Assembly (NCBI GenBank): GCA_018335755.1
Contig: JAGXRK010000053.1
Location: 229,240-293,239, forward strand
Direction: 5' to 3'
From: Ignavibacterium sp.
Lineage (GTDB): Bacteria > Bacteroidota > Ignavibacteria > Ignavibacteriales > Ignavibacteriaceae
Length of the DNA stretch: 64,000 nt
In this document: in pieces, positions 43,777-53,402 of the stretch
Layout: every line of letters starts with the position of its first letter
Numbering within the stretch: the stretch's first letter is position 1
Position numbers and translations under genes: made by a program
Notes under the pieces: generated by a model
What the model saw: the letters and a program-made list of their open reading frames with translations, nothing else
Told to the model about the DNA's origin: nothing
The model's database searches: none

Positions 43777-44092
43777 ATTAATTGCACATTAATTTTTTTG
43801 AGTTGCTATGAATAGTTTTTTAAGTGTCTAGAACATTTTCTAAAATGGAAAATGTATCATTTGATTTCTATAAACATTGTGATTTCGTCTTTTTATCAAT
43901 TTCTCAACACACTAAAAAAATGAATTACTTGTGCACCTGCTATTTGATTTTATAATATATTTTTTAATTTTAAAGCAAGATTAAATTATATCTATAAATT
44001 TTATCCTTTTGAGAGGAGGTGAACCATACCTTTTAAGTTCATATCTGTTTCATAAGTAACTATTTCATCATTTTTTTCTCAGGAGGTTCTCA
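43777..44092. other. 316-base gap with a leader containing an orphan strong Shine-Dalgarno
   Basis: No gene can be supported here. The sequence is AT-rich. Near its right end is AGGAGGTGA (44014-44022), an exact complement of the 16S rRNA 3' end, but no ATG, GTG or TTG follows at a usable distance. A second AGGAGG (44081-44086) lies 6 bases before the ATG of the next gene and is the real site. Confidence 0.6.
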
Positions 44093-46036
44093 ATGCGAAG
44101 TTTTTCTTACTTATTTATTTTCTTATTTGTTCTTGGAGGTTTAACCCTTGCTCAGGATGCAGCTGATATTTATACCGGACCAATGAACGGTACATCTACT
44201 TTCAGCCCACAGCCAATACCTTCAACACCAGAAATGGCAGAATTATTTGACAATGGTCCTGTTGTCAATCTTCCCGGTGGAGGACCTGGAGGTTCAGATG
44301 GCAGCGTTTTACAAACCAGCTTATTAATGAATACTCTTGGAGGCGGTTGGCAGCTCCCGTCAGGTATTAGTATTGCTGATGATTTTGAAGTTCCAGCCGG
44401 AGGTGATTGGGCAATTGACTCGATTAGATTTTATGGTTACCAAACCGGATCTACAACTACCTCTACTTATACTGGTGTTTATGTGAAAATATATGATGGC
44501 GATCCCTCAGCTGGCGGAACAGTTGTTTGGGGAGATTTCACAACAAACATTCTTGGTAACACCTATTGGATAAATGCTTATCGCTATTCTGAAACTAGCG
44601 TTGGAACAACTCGACCTGTAATGGCAGTTGTTGCGGCAACAATCGGATTAACACTAGCTCCTGGTACATATTGGATAGAAGCTACAGCCACAGGAACTTT
44701 AGCTTCAGGTCCCTGGATGCCGCCTGTTACAATCACCGGCCAAACAACCACTGGTAACGCAAAACAATTAACCTCTACCGGATGGGCTGATTGGAATGAC
44801 ACCGGCACAATGACTCCTCAAGGTATGCCATTCAAAATGTTTGGGACCGAAGGCAGTGCGGGATATTCATTCTTTGATGATTTTGATTCCTATGTAGCAG
44901 GACAGTTGCTGGCCTTACAAAACCCAACCGATTGGACCACATGGGGAAATAACCCCGGTTCTGCTGAAGATGCAATGGTAAGTGATTTATACTCTGCAAG
45001 TAATCCTAACTCAGTTGTTTTTGTTACAAATGACGATGTGGTTAAACTGCATGGAGACCTTACCACAGGTAAATGGTATACTGGTTTCTTAATGTACATT
45101 CCAACTGGTAAGTCAGGTTACTGGAATATGCTCTCTGATTTTACATTCAATACCGGCGGATATTGGGCTTTTGAATGTTACTTTGATGTAGGTGGCGGCG
45201 GAAGATTATTAACCGGCGATCCGGTAACTAATTTCACATGGACTCCAAACACCTGGCAATGGGTTGAAGTAATTGTTGATCTTGATACTGATCAGGCAGA
45301 ATTCTGGATGGGTGGAAGTCTTGCGGGTGGTACTTTGGTTAAACAATGGCAGTGGACAAACGGAACCAGTGCAGGTTTTGGACCATTGGTAATTGATGCA
45401 ACCGATATCTTTGGTGCTACTGCTAATGATGAAATGTACATGGATAACTTCTTCATAGGTCCTGCAAGTATTACTCCTGTTGAATTAACTTCCTTCGGAG
45501 CAAATGTTAATTCAGCCGGTAATGTAGTTCTAAATTGGACTACAGCATCTGAAATTAACAATCAAATGTTTGAGATAGAAAGAAGTATTGAAGGCGGTGA
45601 ATTCTTCCGTATTGGTTATGTGGAAGGACACGGTACTACTACTCAGCAGCAGGAATACACCTATACAGATATGAGTGTTACTCCGGGAACTTATTTCTAC
45701 AGACTAAAACAAATTGATTACATTGGTACATTTGAGTATTCAAATGCAGTTATGGTTGATGTAAAAGGTCCATTAGGATTTGAATTAGGACAGAACTATC
45801 CAAATCCATTTAACCCATCAACAATAATTGATTTCAATATTCCGGAAGCTGGACTGGTTAAACTTGCTGTTTACAATATTCTCGGAGAAGAAGTCGCTGT
45901 TCTTAAGAATGAATATATGCAGTCCGGTTTCTATCAAACAGCATTTAATGCAGTAGATATTCCAAGTGGAATGTACGTATATAAGCTTGAAACAGCCAAT
46001 ATGGTGCAAGCCCGCAAGATGATGCTCATGAAGTAA
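44093..46036 (+). CDS. Large secreted protein with type IX sorting domain
   Basis: The 647-residue protein has a signal peptide (ending LGGLTLAQ), then a beta-rich choice-of-anchor-like region (about 20-250) and a LamG-like jelly-roll region (about 260-465). An FnIII-like part (about 470-560, LTSFGANVNSAGNVVLNWTTASE) follows, and then the sorting domain with GQNYPNPFNPST at about 567-578. The site AGGAGG lies 6 bases before the ATG. It is probably displayed on the cell surface or secreted, perhaps as an adhesin; no catalytic residues are visible. A terminator follows. Confidence 0.8.
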   Translation: MRSFSYLFIFLFVLGGLTLAQDAADIYTGPMNGTSTFSPQPIPSTPEMAELFDNGPVVNLPGGGPGGSDGSVLQTSLLMNTLGGGWQLPSGISIADDFEVPAGGDWAIDSIRFYGYQTGSTTTSTYTGVYVKIYDGDPSAGGTVVWGDFTTNILGNTYWINAYRYSETSVGTTRPVMAVVAATIGLTLAPGTYWIEATATGTLASGPWMPPVTITGQTTTGNAKQLTSTGWADWNDTGTMTPQGMPFKMFGTEGSAGYSFFDDFDSYVAGQLLALQNPTDWTTWGNNPGSAEDAMVSDLYSASNPNSVVFVTNDDVVKLHGDLTTGKWYTGFLMYIPTGKSGYWNMLSDFTFNTGGYWAFECYFDVGGGGRLLTGDPVTNFTWTPNTWQWVEVIVDLDTDQAEFWMGGSLAGGTLVKQWQWTNGTSAGFGPLVIDATDIFGATANDEMYMDNFFIGPASITPVELTSFGANVNSAGNVVLNWTTASEINNQMFEIERSIEGGEFFRIGYVEGHGTTTQQQEYTYTDMSVTPGTYFYRLKQIDYIGTFEYSNAVMVDVKGPLGFELGQNYPNPFNPSTIIDFNIPEAGLVKLAVYNILGEEVAVLKNEYMQSGFYQTAFNAVDIPSGMYVYKLETANMVQARKMMLMK

Positions 46037-46079
46037 ACTTATTGAATATTATTTAGATAATATTCCTCGTTTTCATATT

Positions 46080-46107
46080 AGAAGCCGCCTTTGTGCGGCT
46101 TCTTTTT
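46080..46107 (+). terminator. Rho-independent terminator
   Basis: The 9-bp stem AGAAGCCGC/GCGGCTTCT with a 6-base loop is followed by six Ts, about 40 bases after the stop of the large secreted protein gene. Confidence 0.9.
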
Positions 46108-46123
46108 TATAAAAATTAGTTTG

Positions 46124-46152
46124 TTGCATGATTGATTTAGTCACATTATATT
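46124..46152 (+). promoter_or_regulatory. Sigma-70-type promoter of the tRNA-Gly/tRNA-Cys pair
   Basis: TTGCAT (46124-46129) and TATATT (46147-46152) are separated by exactly 17 bases and lie about 46 bases ahead of tRNA-Gly. Confidence 0.5.
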
Positions 46153-46197
46153 AGTCTTCGTTTTTATTAAGTTCTTGAAGCTTTTTGTGAACTCTTT

Positions 46198-46270
<73 letters not shown>

Positions 46271-46275
46271 CTAAG

Positions 46276-46304
46276 AATCCACGAAAGTGGATTTTCTTTT
46301 TTTT
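46276..46304 (+). terminator. Hairpin with GAAA loop and T-run between the two tRNAs
   Basis: The 7-bp stem AATCCAC/GTGGATT with a GAAA tetraloop and a T-rich tail separates the two tRNA genes. It could reduce or end transcription after tRNA-Gly, or act as a processing signal. Confidence 0.65.
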
Positions 46305-46378
46305 GGCGCTGTACCCAAGTGGCTTAAGGGGAAGGTCTGCAAAACCTTTATTCGTCGGTTCGAATCCGACCGGCGCCT
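46305..46378 (+). tRNA. tRNA-Cys (GCA anticodon)
   Basis: The cloverleaf has acceptor GGCGCTG/CGGCGCC, anticodon loop CTGCAAA giving GCA, and T-arm GTCGGTTCGAATCCGAC. Confidence 0.96.
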
Positions 46379-46384
46379 CAATTC

Positions 46385-46407
46385 AGCCTCAGTAATGAGG
46401 CTTTTTT
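46385..46407 (+). terminator. Rho-independent terminator after tRNA-Cys
   Basis: The stem AGCCTC (46385-46390) with GAGGCT (46397-46402) is followed by a run of Ts. Confidence 0.85.
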
Positions 46408-46580
46408 CATGTTTTCACCGTATCCCAACGAATATCCGATTATATCTTATCATAATATATTATTTATCCCGAATCAATTATGTCTTTGTTCCGAATATCA
46501 TTTTTTATAATAACCTGAAACTAAAAAGATAATTCGCATTTTTTGTAATTTGCCTTGCAACAATATTACAATTTATAATT

Positions 46581-47219
46581 ATGCATTATTTAATAAGTTT
46601 ATTTATTGGATATCTTTTTGGATCAATTCCAACAGCATATATACTGCTGAAAAAGAAAAAAGGAATTGATATTACTAAAACCGGTTCCGGTAATGTAGGA
46701 GCAATGAACTCCTTTGAAGTTACAAACTCTAAGTTAATCGGTCTATTTGTACTTCTAATTGATTTTTTAAAAGGCCTTTTGAGCGTGTATATTGTTTCAT
46801 TAATATACCCGGAAAGTTTTGTTCTTCCAGCTGTTGCTTTGCTATTTGCGATTTTAAGTCATTGTTTTAATCCCTGGCTCAAATTCAAAGGCGGCAGAGG
46901 TTTAGCAACTGCTGCAGGGGGAACCTCAATTCTCTTTCCTTATTTTCTTTTTGCATGGATTGTTCTTTGGTTAATTTTCTACTTCTTAAAAAAAGATATT
47001 TTAATTGGAAATGTTGCTGCAAATATTTTTACACTGTTTTTAATAGCTAATACCAGTGAAATTGCTATTAAATATTCTTATCCTCAGGCAAAATCTGAAA
47101 GTGAATTAATGCTATTCGTTATCGGAGGACTTTTAATAATTTTTATTAAACACATCGAACCATTAAATGAAATAATTTTAAAATTTAAGAAACCAGGTAT
47201 GAGAAATGATAACATTTAG
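46581..47219 (+). CDS. plsY: Glycerol-3-phosphate acyltransferase (PlsY)
   Basis: The 212-residue membrane protein has the PlsY motifs: YLFGSIPTAYIL, ITKTGSGNVGAMNSF with the substrate loop, and FKGGRGLATAAGG. It transfers an acyl group from acyl phosphate to glycerol-3-phosphate, the first step of phospholipid synthesis. Its 3' end overlaps the HtrA-like gene by 14 bases. Confidence 0.92.
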   Translation: MHYLISLFIGYLFGSIPTAYILLKKKKGIDITKTGSGNVGAMNSFEVTNSKLIGLFVLLIDFLKGLLSVYIVSLIYPESFVLPAVALLFAILSHCFNPWLKFKGGRGLATAAGGTSILFPYFLFAWIVLWLIFYFLKKDILIGNVAANIFTLFLIANTSEIAIKYSYPQAKSESELMLFVIGGLLIIFIKHIEPLNEIILKFKKPGMRNDNI

Positions 47220-48393
47220 ATCATATATTATTACAATAACGCTTTTTATTGGAATTATTATTGCCGGATACTTTCTTTTCACTGATTCAGAACAAATTTT
47301 TATTCCTGAAGAAAGTGCATCAAGGCAGCAGCAGCTTCTTACTGCTTATAAAAATAGCCTTAATGATGATATTTCAAATTCAAGACGAAATATTATCACT
47401 AAAACTGTCGAGTTAGTTAGTCCTGCTGTTGTCGGTATTAATGTAATCGAAATCAGACAGGTTCGTGACCCATTCAGTTACTTCTTTGATGATCCATTCT
47501 TTAGACAATTTTTTGGCGATCGAAGAACAAACAACCGCAAGGTTCAGGGTTTAGGTTCCGGATATATCATATCTCCAGACGGATTTATAATTACAAATGA
47601 CCATGTTGCCGGCAATGCAACTGAAATAACCGTTACTCTTACTGATGGTTCACATCATCAGGCTCAAATCATTGGAACAGACGCAATCTCTGATATATGC
47701 CTGTTAAAAATTGAAGGATCTGATTTCCCCTATATTGATCTTGGTGATTCTGAAGATATAATTATTGGCGAATGGGTTATTGCACTCGGTAATCCTTTTG
47801 GTTTGTTTGATCTTAATGATAAGCCAACTGTTACTGTTGGTGTTATTAGTGCCCTTGGAATGAATCTCGAACCGATAAACAATCGTTTCTACCTTAATAT
47901 GATTCAGACAGATGCTGCAATTAATGGTGGGAACAGCGGCGGACCACTCGTGAATAGTCTCGGTGAAGTAATTGGTATGAATACACTTATTTTTACTGCC
48001 GGTGGTGCACAAGGTAATATCGGACTTGGATTTGCAATTCCAATAAATAAAGTAAGAAAAATAATTTCAGAACTTAAGGCAAAAGGTTCTATAGATAGAG
48101 ATTTTCAGATTGGGATGCGAATTCAAACAATTGATGAAGGGATCGCAAGATATTATAATCTGTCAAGCTCAAGAGGTGTAATTGTTACAAGAATAACTCC
48201 CGGCTCCCCCGCCGAAAAATCTGATATCCGTGTTGGCGATATTATAACTGAAGTAGAGAATTTTAAGATAAATAATGAAAATACATTGTACGGAGTATTC
48301 CAGGAATTCAGAACTGATCAAACTATTGCCATAAGAATAGTAAGGGAGAATAAAGAATTAAACAAGAGAATGAAACTGGAGAAAAACAGATGA
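47206..48393 (+). CDS. HtrA/DegP-like periplasmic serine protease with one PDZ domain
   Basis: The 395-residue protein has an N-terminal membrane anchor or signal, then a trypsin-like domain with the catalytic triad in TNDHVAG (His), SDICLLKI (Asp) and [10 protein letters not shown] (Ser). One PDZ domain follows (about 295-385, [22 protein letters not shown]). It fits the DegQ/DegS-type HtrA group, which degrades misfolded envelope proteins. Its 3' end overlaps the start of purB by 4 bases. Confidence 0.88.
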   Translation: MITFRSYIITITLFIGIIIAGYFLFTDSEQIFIPEESASRQQQLLTAYKNSLNDDISNSRRNIITKTVELVSPAVVGINVIEIRQVRDPFSYFFDDPFFRQFFGDRRTNNRKVQGLGSGYIISPDGFIITNDHVAGNATEITVTLTDGSHHQAQIIGTDAISDICLLKIEGSDFPYIDLGDSEDIIIGEWVIALGNPFGLFDLNDKPTVTVGVISALGMNLEPINNRFYLNMIQTDAAINGGNSGGPLVNSLGEVIGMNTLIFTAGGAQGNIGLGFAIPINKVRKIISELKAKGSIDRDFQIGMRIQTIDEGIARYYNLSSSRGVIVTRITPGSPAEKSDIRVGDIITEVENFKINNENTLYGVFQEFRTDQTIAIRIVRENKELNKRMKLEKNR

Positions 48394-49694
48394 TCCAGCG
48401 ATATACTTTACCTGAAATGGGCAAAATCTTTGAAGATGAATTTAAATTCAGTACCTGGCTGAAAATTGAAATCCTTGCCTGTGAAGCACGTGCCGAAATG
48501 GGTGAAATCCCTAAAGAGGATGTGGCTGTAATAAAAAGTAAAGCCAAATTCGATGTGAATAAAATTCTTGAAATTGAAGAAACAACCAAACATGATGTTA
48601 TAGCTTTTCTTACTAATGTCGCAGAATATGTCGGACCAGAATCACGACACATTCATTTCGGAATGACATCATCTGATATTTTAGATACAACACTTTCTTA
48701 CCAGATGAAATCTGCAGGGGAACTAATATTAAAAAGATTAATAAAACTCAAAGAAATATTAAAGTACAAAGCTATTGAGCATAAAGATACAGTTTGTGTT
48801 GGACGATCACACGGAATTCATGCTGAACCAACGACTATGGGATTAAAATTTGCTCTCTGGTTCGAAGAAACAAAAAGAAATATTAAAAGACTAAAAAGTG
48901 CGATTGAAATTATATCAGTCGGTCAAATTTCCGGTGCTGTTGGAACTTTTGAACATCTTTCACCAAAAGTTGAAGAATATGTCTGCCAGAAAATGGGATT
49001 ATCACCAGCACCTGTTTCAACACAGGTTATTCAGAGAGACAGGCACGCAGAGTTTTTATCAACTCTAGCTGTAATTGCCGCAACTCTTGAAAAAATATCT
49101 GTGGAAATAAGGCATCTTCAGAGAACCGAAGTGCTTGAAGCTGAAGAATATTTTTCAAAAGGTCAAAAAGGATCTTCTGCAATGCCGCATAAAAGAAATC
49201 CGATTGTCAGCGAGCGTATAACCGGCTTAGCAAGAATTTTAAGAAGTAATTCAATTGCAGCACTGGAAAATGTTGCGTTATGGCACGAGAGAGATATATC
49301 ACACTCTTCAGTGGAAAGAATAATAGTTCCCGACAGCTGTATTGCTCTTGATTATATGCTCGATCTTATGATCAAATTAATTGATAAGCTGATTGTTTAC
49401 CCTGAAAATATGATCAGCAACCTTAATATTACAAGGGGACTGGTTTTTTCGCAGGCAGTTTTATTAAAACTTGTTAGTAAGGGCTTAACCAGAGAAGAAG
49501 CTTATAAGCTTGTTCAAACGAGCGCAATGGATGTTTGGGCTGATAAAAATAAAAACCTTAAAGATGAGCTGCTAAATTCAGTCGAAGTAAAAAAATATTT
49601 AAGCGAGGATGAGATTAACGGAATTTTTAATAACGAACATATGTTAAGCAATGTAGATTATATTTTTAACAGAACTATTAAAAAGGATGAATAA
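48390..49694 (+). CDS. purB: Adenylosuccinate lyase
   Basis: The 434-residue protein has the fumarase/aspartase superfamily signature [11 protein letters not shown], the catalytic-loop region, and family segments [21 protein letters not shown] and [12 protein letters not shown]. It works in purine synthesis, splitting SAICAR and adenylosuccinate. It overlaps the HtrA-like gene, and its stop lies inside the leader of the next gene. Confidence 0.95.
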   Translation: MIQRYTLPEMGKIFEDEFKFSTWLKIEILACEARAEMGEIPKEDVAVIKSKAKFDVNKILEIEETTKHDVIAFLTNVAEYVGPESRHIHFGMTSSDILDTTLSYQMKSAGELILKRLIKLKEILKYKAIEHKDTVCVGRSHGIHAEPTTMGLKFALWFEETKRNIKRLKSAIEIISVGQISGAVGTFEHLSPKVEEYVCQKMGLSPAPVSTQVIQRDRHAEFLSTLAVIAATLEKISVEIRHLQRTEVLEAEEYFSKGQKGSSAMPHKRNPIVSERITGLARILRSNSIAALENVALWHERDISHSSVERIIVPDSCIALDYMLDLMIKLIDKLIVYPENMISNLNITRGLVFSQAVLLKLVSKGLTREEAYKLVQTSAMDVWADKNKNLKDELLNSVEVKKYLSEDEINGIFNNEHMLSNVDYIFNRTIKKDE

Positions 49695-49695
49695 T

Positions 49696-50208
49696 ATGAA
49701 AAACATTTTTTTAACTTTTTTGATTTTTGCTCTATTGATTTTAACGTCTTGCGGCGGCAACGCTGAGAATCTAAGTAAAAACGACCTTGCACCGGATTTT
49801 ACATTATCGGATGCTTTCGGAAACCTTTATACCTTGTCTGAACTTAGAGGTAATCCGGTTGTAATTTATTTCTATCCAAAGGCAAATACTTCAGGATGTA
49901 CAAAACAAGCTTGTGGTATCAGAGACAGCCGTGACAAATTCGGCGATAATAATATTGCAGTCTTAGGAATTAGTGTTGACTCAAAAGCATCGATTGCAGA
50001 GTTCATATCCGAACACAATTTAAACTTCCCTCTTCTTTCTGATGAAAATAAAGAAGTAAGCCAGGCTTATGGTGTGTTGAACAATTTAGGTATGTCAAGC
50101 AGAATTACCTTCATAATAAATAGAGACGGCAAAATTGCCAAAATTATGAGAGATTTTGATATTGACCAGCATGCGGATGAAGTTTTTGAATTTGCTTCAA
50201 AAATTTAA
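49696..50208 (+). CDS. Bcp-like peroxiredoxin, exported lipoprotein
   Basis: The 170-residue protein starts at the ATG at 49696 with AGGA 8 bases upstream. It has a lipoprotein signal peptide (Cys19 in L-T-S-C) and then an AhpC/TSA domain of the Bcp type: DFTLSDAFGNLYTLSELRG and FYPKANTSGCTKQACG, with the peroxidatic Cys followed five residues later by the resolving Cys. Most Bcp proteins are cytoplasmic; this one is likely attached to a membrane on the periplasmic side. It probably reduces peroxides there and may draw electrons from the DsbD pathway. Confidence 0.85.
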   Translation: MKNIFLTFLIFALLILTSCGGNAENLSKNDLAPDFTLSDAFGNLYTLSELRGNPVVIYFYPKANTSGCTKQACGIRDSRDKFGDNNIAVLGISVDSKASIAEFISEHNLNFPLLSDENKEVSQAYGVLNNLGMSSRITFIINRDGKIAKIMRDFDIDQHADEVFEFASKI

Positions 50209-50291
50209 GCGCATACAACTTATTCTTAAAAATAATACCCGACATCACAAAGCATTGTTTTTGGTGTTTTCAAACAGTAATAAATCAACTA

Positions 50292-50310
50292 TTATGTTGT
50301 TATAACATAA
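50292..50310. promoter_or_regulatory. 19-bp palindrome upstream of the tail-specific protease
   Basis: The arms TTATGTT and AACATAA flank GTTAT. It sits 10 bases ahead of the protease start codon and may be an operator or an mRNA hairpin. Nothing else in the gap supports a choice. Confidence 0.35.
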
Positions 50311-50320
50311 ATGAATTTTA

Positions 50321-52417
50321 ATGAATAGACGGATTGGTCAAATAATGAAATACGCTTTATTTACAATAATAATAATTGTATCAGCATATTTATTCACTGC
50401 TAAATCTACAGATATAGTATCAGATGAATTAATAGGCTATGATTCTACATTGGTTATTGAACCTAAGAATCAATATAGATTTGAGAATCAGCTAATAGCA
50501 ACCATTCTTTCTAGGTACCATTTAAAAAAACTCGATATTAATGATTCAATATCATCTGTTATCTTTGATCGATATTTAAGTTCTCTGGATCCCGGCAAAA
50601 TTTATTTCACTCAACCGGATATTGATGAATTTGAAAAATACAGATATAATATTGATGATTTTATTCTTGATGGAAATCTGAGTTTCTATTATGATGCATT
50701 TAATTCTTATTTACAAAAAGTAAATGAGAGGGTTGGTTTTGCAGATAATTTATTAAACCAGGAATTTGATTTTGCAAAAGACGAATATTTTGTTTTTCAT
50801 AGAGACAGCACTCAATGGGCCAAAGATTTAGATGAGCTGAATGACCGCTGGATAAAAAGAATAAAGAATGATGCTATAACATACAAACTCAATGAAAAAG
50901 ACTGGGATTTTATCAAAAGCACTTTATCAAAGCGTTATAACAATTACGCAAAATTTCTCAATCAATATACTTCTGAAGATGTGTTTCAGCTTGCTATGAA
51001 TGCATTTACACTTTCTATTGACCCCCACACCAATTATTTATCACCGGTTACTTCTGATAACTTTAAAATTGATATGAGTCTTTCACTTGAAGGAATAGGT
51101 GCAAGACTTCAAACAGAAGACGATTACACAAAAATTGTCGAAATAATTCCTGGCGGACCTGCTGCTCAAAGTAAATTACTGTCTCCTGATGATAAAATTA
51201 TAGCCGTCGCTCAGGATGATGATGGTGAATTTATAGATATAATTGGATGGCGAATTACAGAGGCAGTAAAACTCATAAGAGGACCAAAAGGCACTACTGT
51301 CAGACTTCAGATAATTCCTGCCGGGTCGGATGTAAATGTTAAGATAAAAGAGATCTCTCTCGTAAGAGATAAAGTTAAAATTGAAGATCAGTCAGCCAAA
51401 AAAGAAATTATCGAGATAACATCAGATAATACACAGTTAAAAATTGGTGTGATTCAAATTCCATCCTTTTACATAGATTTTGATGGACAGCGTAGAGGTG
51501 AAAAAGATTTTAAGAGTACAACACGCGATGCAAGAAATCTGCTTAAAGAACTTAAAACAGAAAAAGTAGATGGAGTGGTAATTGATTTAAGAAACAATGG
51601 CGGAGGTTCTTTAAGTGAAGCAATTGAACTAACTGGACTGTTTATATATGAGGGTCCCGTTGTTCAGGTTAAAAACTCTGATGGTTCTGTTGATATTGGC
51701 GATGATCCTAATCCAAGAATTGAATATGATGGCCCATTGGCAGTAATTGTAAATCGTTTCAGTGCTTCAGCATCTGAAATATTTGCCGCTGCTATTCAGG
51801 ATTACGGGAGAGGAATTATTTTAGGTGAGCAGACTTTCGGCAAAGGAACAGTACAAAACTTAATTGATCTTAACAGACTTTCTTCCAAACAGAAAGGTGA
51901 ATTAGGCCAGGTTAAACTGACTGTGGCAAAATATTATCGCGTCAATGGCGGCAGTACCCAGAGTCTTGGTGTGATTCCCGATATTGTTTTTCCGGGTTAT
52001 CTAGAGGCTGATGAATTCGGAGAAAGTTCACAGACTAATGCATTACCCTGGGATCAGATTGATCCAACCGATTATAGTATGTATGCTGACTTAGCAGAAA
52101 TCATTCCTAATCTTCAAGAAAAACACTTAAACAGGATGAATAGCAATATTGAGTATCAGCAAATGCTTGCAGACATTCAAGAATACAGGGCTAACAGAAA
52201 TACAAGCAGGTATTCACTTAATCTTACTGAAAGACAAAGAGAAAAACAGGAAGCTGAGGATAGAGAATTTGAAAGAGAAAACGAATTACGTAAAGCTAAG
52301 GGATTAAAGCTACTTGAAAAGAGTGAACTATCAGAAGAAAAAGATGATGAAAAAGATTTTCTTCTTAAAGAATCGGCAAATATTCTTGCTGACTTTATAC
52401 TGCAAAAGATTGGTTAG
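50321..52417 (+). CDS. prc: Tail-specific (C-terminal processing) protease, S41 family
   Basis: The 698-residue protein has an N-terminal membrane anchor, a helical N-domain, a PDZ domain (about 255-345, EGIGARLQTEDDYTKIVEIIPGGPA) and an S41 peptidase domain, with catalytic Ser in NRFSASASEIFAAA and the Lys in GEQTFGKGTVQ. A C-terminal charged helical domain follows, typical of the Prc/Tsp long form. It degrades periplasmic proteins with nonpolar C-termini. A second ATG lies at 50345. It follows the Bcp-like gene after a 112-base gap. Confidence 0.9.
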   Translation: MNRRIGQIMKYALFTIIIIVSAYLFTAKSTDIVSDELIGYDSTLVIEPKNQYRFENQLIATILSRYHLKKLDINDSISSVIFDRYLSSLDPGKIYFTQPDIDEFEKYRYNIDDFILDGNLSFYYDAFNSYLQKVNERVGFADNLLNQEFDFAKDEYFVFHRDSTQWAKDLDELNDRWIKRIKNDAITYKLNEKDWDFIKSTLSKRYNNYAKFLNQYTSEDVFQLAMNAFTLSIDPHTNYLSPVTSDNFKIDMSLSLEGIGARLQTEDDYTKIVEIIPGGPAAQSKLLSPDDKIIAVAQDDDGEFIDIIGWRITEAVKLIRGPKGTTVRLQIIPAGSDVNVKIKEISLVRDKVKIEDQSAKKEIIEITSDNTQLKIGVIQIPSFYIDFDGQRRGEKDFKSTTRDARNLLKELKTEKVDGVVIDLRNNGGGSLSEAIELTGLFIYEGPVVQVKNSDGSVDIGDDPNPRIEYDGPLAVIVNRFSASASEIFAAAIQDYGRGIILGEQTFGKGTVQNLIDLNRLSSKQKGELGQVKLTVAKYYRVNGGSTQSLGVIPDIVFPGYLEADEFGESSQTNALPWDQIDPTDYSMYADLAEIIPNLQEKHLNRMNSNIEYQQMLADIQEYRANRNTSRYSLNLTERQREKQEAEDREFERENELRKAKGLKLLEKSELSEEKDDEKDFLLKESANILADFILQKIG

Positions 52418-52418
52418 A

Positions 52419-53162
52419 TCAGCCGGATATTTCTCTAATTAATTTTTCCTTAAGTGCGGGCAGCATTGTTTCGTTAAAAGGAAAATCGAGATCTGTTTTG
52501 CAAACGTAAACCATCGGTTTATACATTTTTTGAGAATGTTGAACAAATTGTTCCATTAATGCTTCTAATGAACAATCTAAAAGAAGGTTTGGAATAGATC
52601 TTAAAAGAGTAAACTCTACATTTTCAGTTGGATTATCATCTGACCATTTTATCAGCATTTCATATAAATAGATCTTAACAACTTCCTTCTTATTATCCTG
52701 AATTACAAAATAACCTTTACCCCTGAATTTATCTTCATTTGTAAGGCGGTTAATCTGAATATCATCCTTAATAAAATTAAAAAGAATTGTCGCTTCTCTT
52801 ATTATACACTCAACATTTTCAATTGCCCACTCTACATAGTGAATAAGCTTATCAAGTTCTGTACTTATATGCTTTGCCTTATCCTGAACAATTATCTGGT
52901 CTTCAATAAGAATTCCTCTTACCTCTTTTTCCAGCCAGCTCTTTGAGCTAATATTTTCCAGAAGAAGATCATCAAGTTTATCCTTAACGAGTTTTGATTC
53001 CTGGAGAACAGGATATACAATATTCTGCGAAAGCTGGTTTTGCCATTCCTTAATTTTTCTTAAAAGCAGGTATTGATTGCTTTCCCAATCAGATCCGCAG
53101 GAAGTTAACTTTCTAATATCTATTTCAAGCATTGGATTTTTCATTTGTTTGGGTTTATCCAA
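52419..53162 (-). CDS. Unknown protein, mostly helical
   Basis: I do not recognise this 247-residue protein. It has no signal peptide or membrane segment and looks mainly helical, with a Lys/Glu/Leu-rich first half. Two Cys residues near its middle and C-terminus are not in a known motif. It converges on the tail-specific protease, with its stop 2 bases from that gene's stop, and is followed upstream by a gap with a terminator. The frame is long and its codon use resembles its neighbours, so it is probably a real gene. Confidence 0.6.
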   Translation of the reverse strand: MDKPKQMKNPMLEIDIRKLTSCGSDWESNQYLLLRKIKEWQNQLSQNIVYPVLQESKLVKDKLDDLLLENISSKSWLEKEVRGILIEDQIIVQDKAKHISTELDKLIHYVEWAIENVECIIREATILFNFIKDDIQINRLTNEDKFRGKGYFVIQDNKKEVVKIYLYEMLIKWSDDNPTENVEFTLLRSIPNLLLDCSLEALMEQFVQHSQKMYKPMVYVCKTDLDFPFNETMLPALKEKLIREISG

Positions 53163-53290
53163 ATATTAAGCCAATGTTTTGAATATATGATTTATTAAGA
53201 TAGAAAGTGGAAATAAGTTACAAATAGAGGCTTTTTTACTTAATTACATGTCAAAATGAAAAGAATAGTAAGTTTTACGGTTTTAAAAAT

Positions 53291-53320
53291 AAAAAGCAGG
53301 AGTATTAGTCCTGCTTTTTT
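53291..53320. terminator. Bidirectional Rho-independent terminator
   Basis: The stem AAAAGCAGGA/TCCTGCTTTT with a 7-base loop has A- and T-runs on its two sides. It lies between the unknown protein gene and the end of the aldehyde dehydrogenase gene. Confidence 0.8.
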
Positions 53321-53402
53321 AAAAATAATCTAAATTTATTGAATTATTAGTTACACTTCATATTCCTCAAATAAGAATATAAAATTTAGATTGAACTACG
53401 AT

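Noticed and set aside
44014..44050. A small gene starting after the strong AGGAGGTGA site
   Set aside because: No ATG, GTG or TTG lies at a suitable distance; only an ATA with a nine-codon frame is present.
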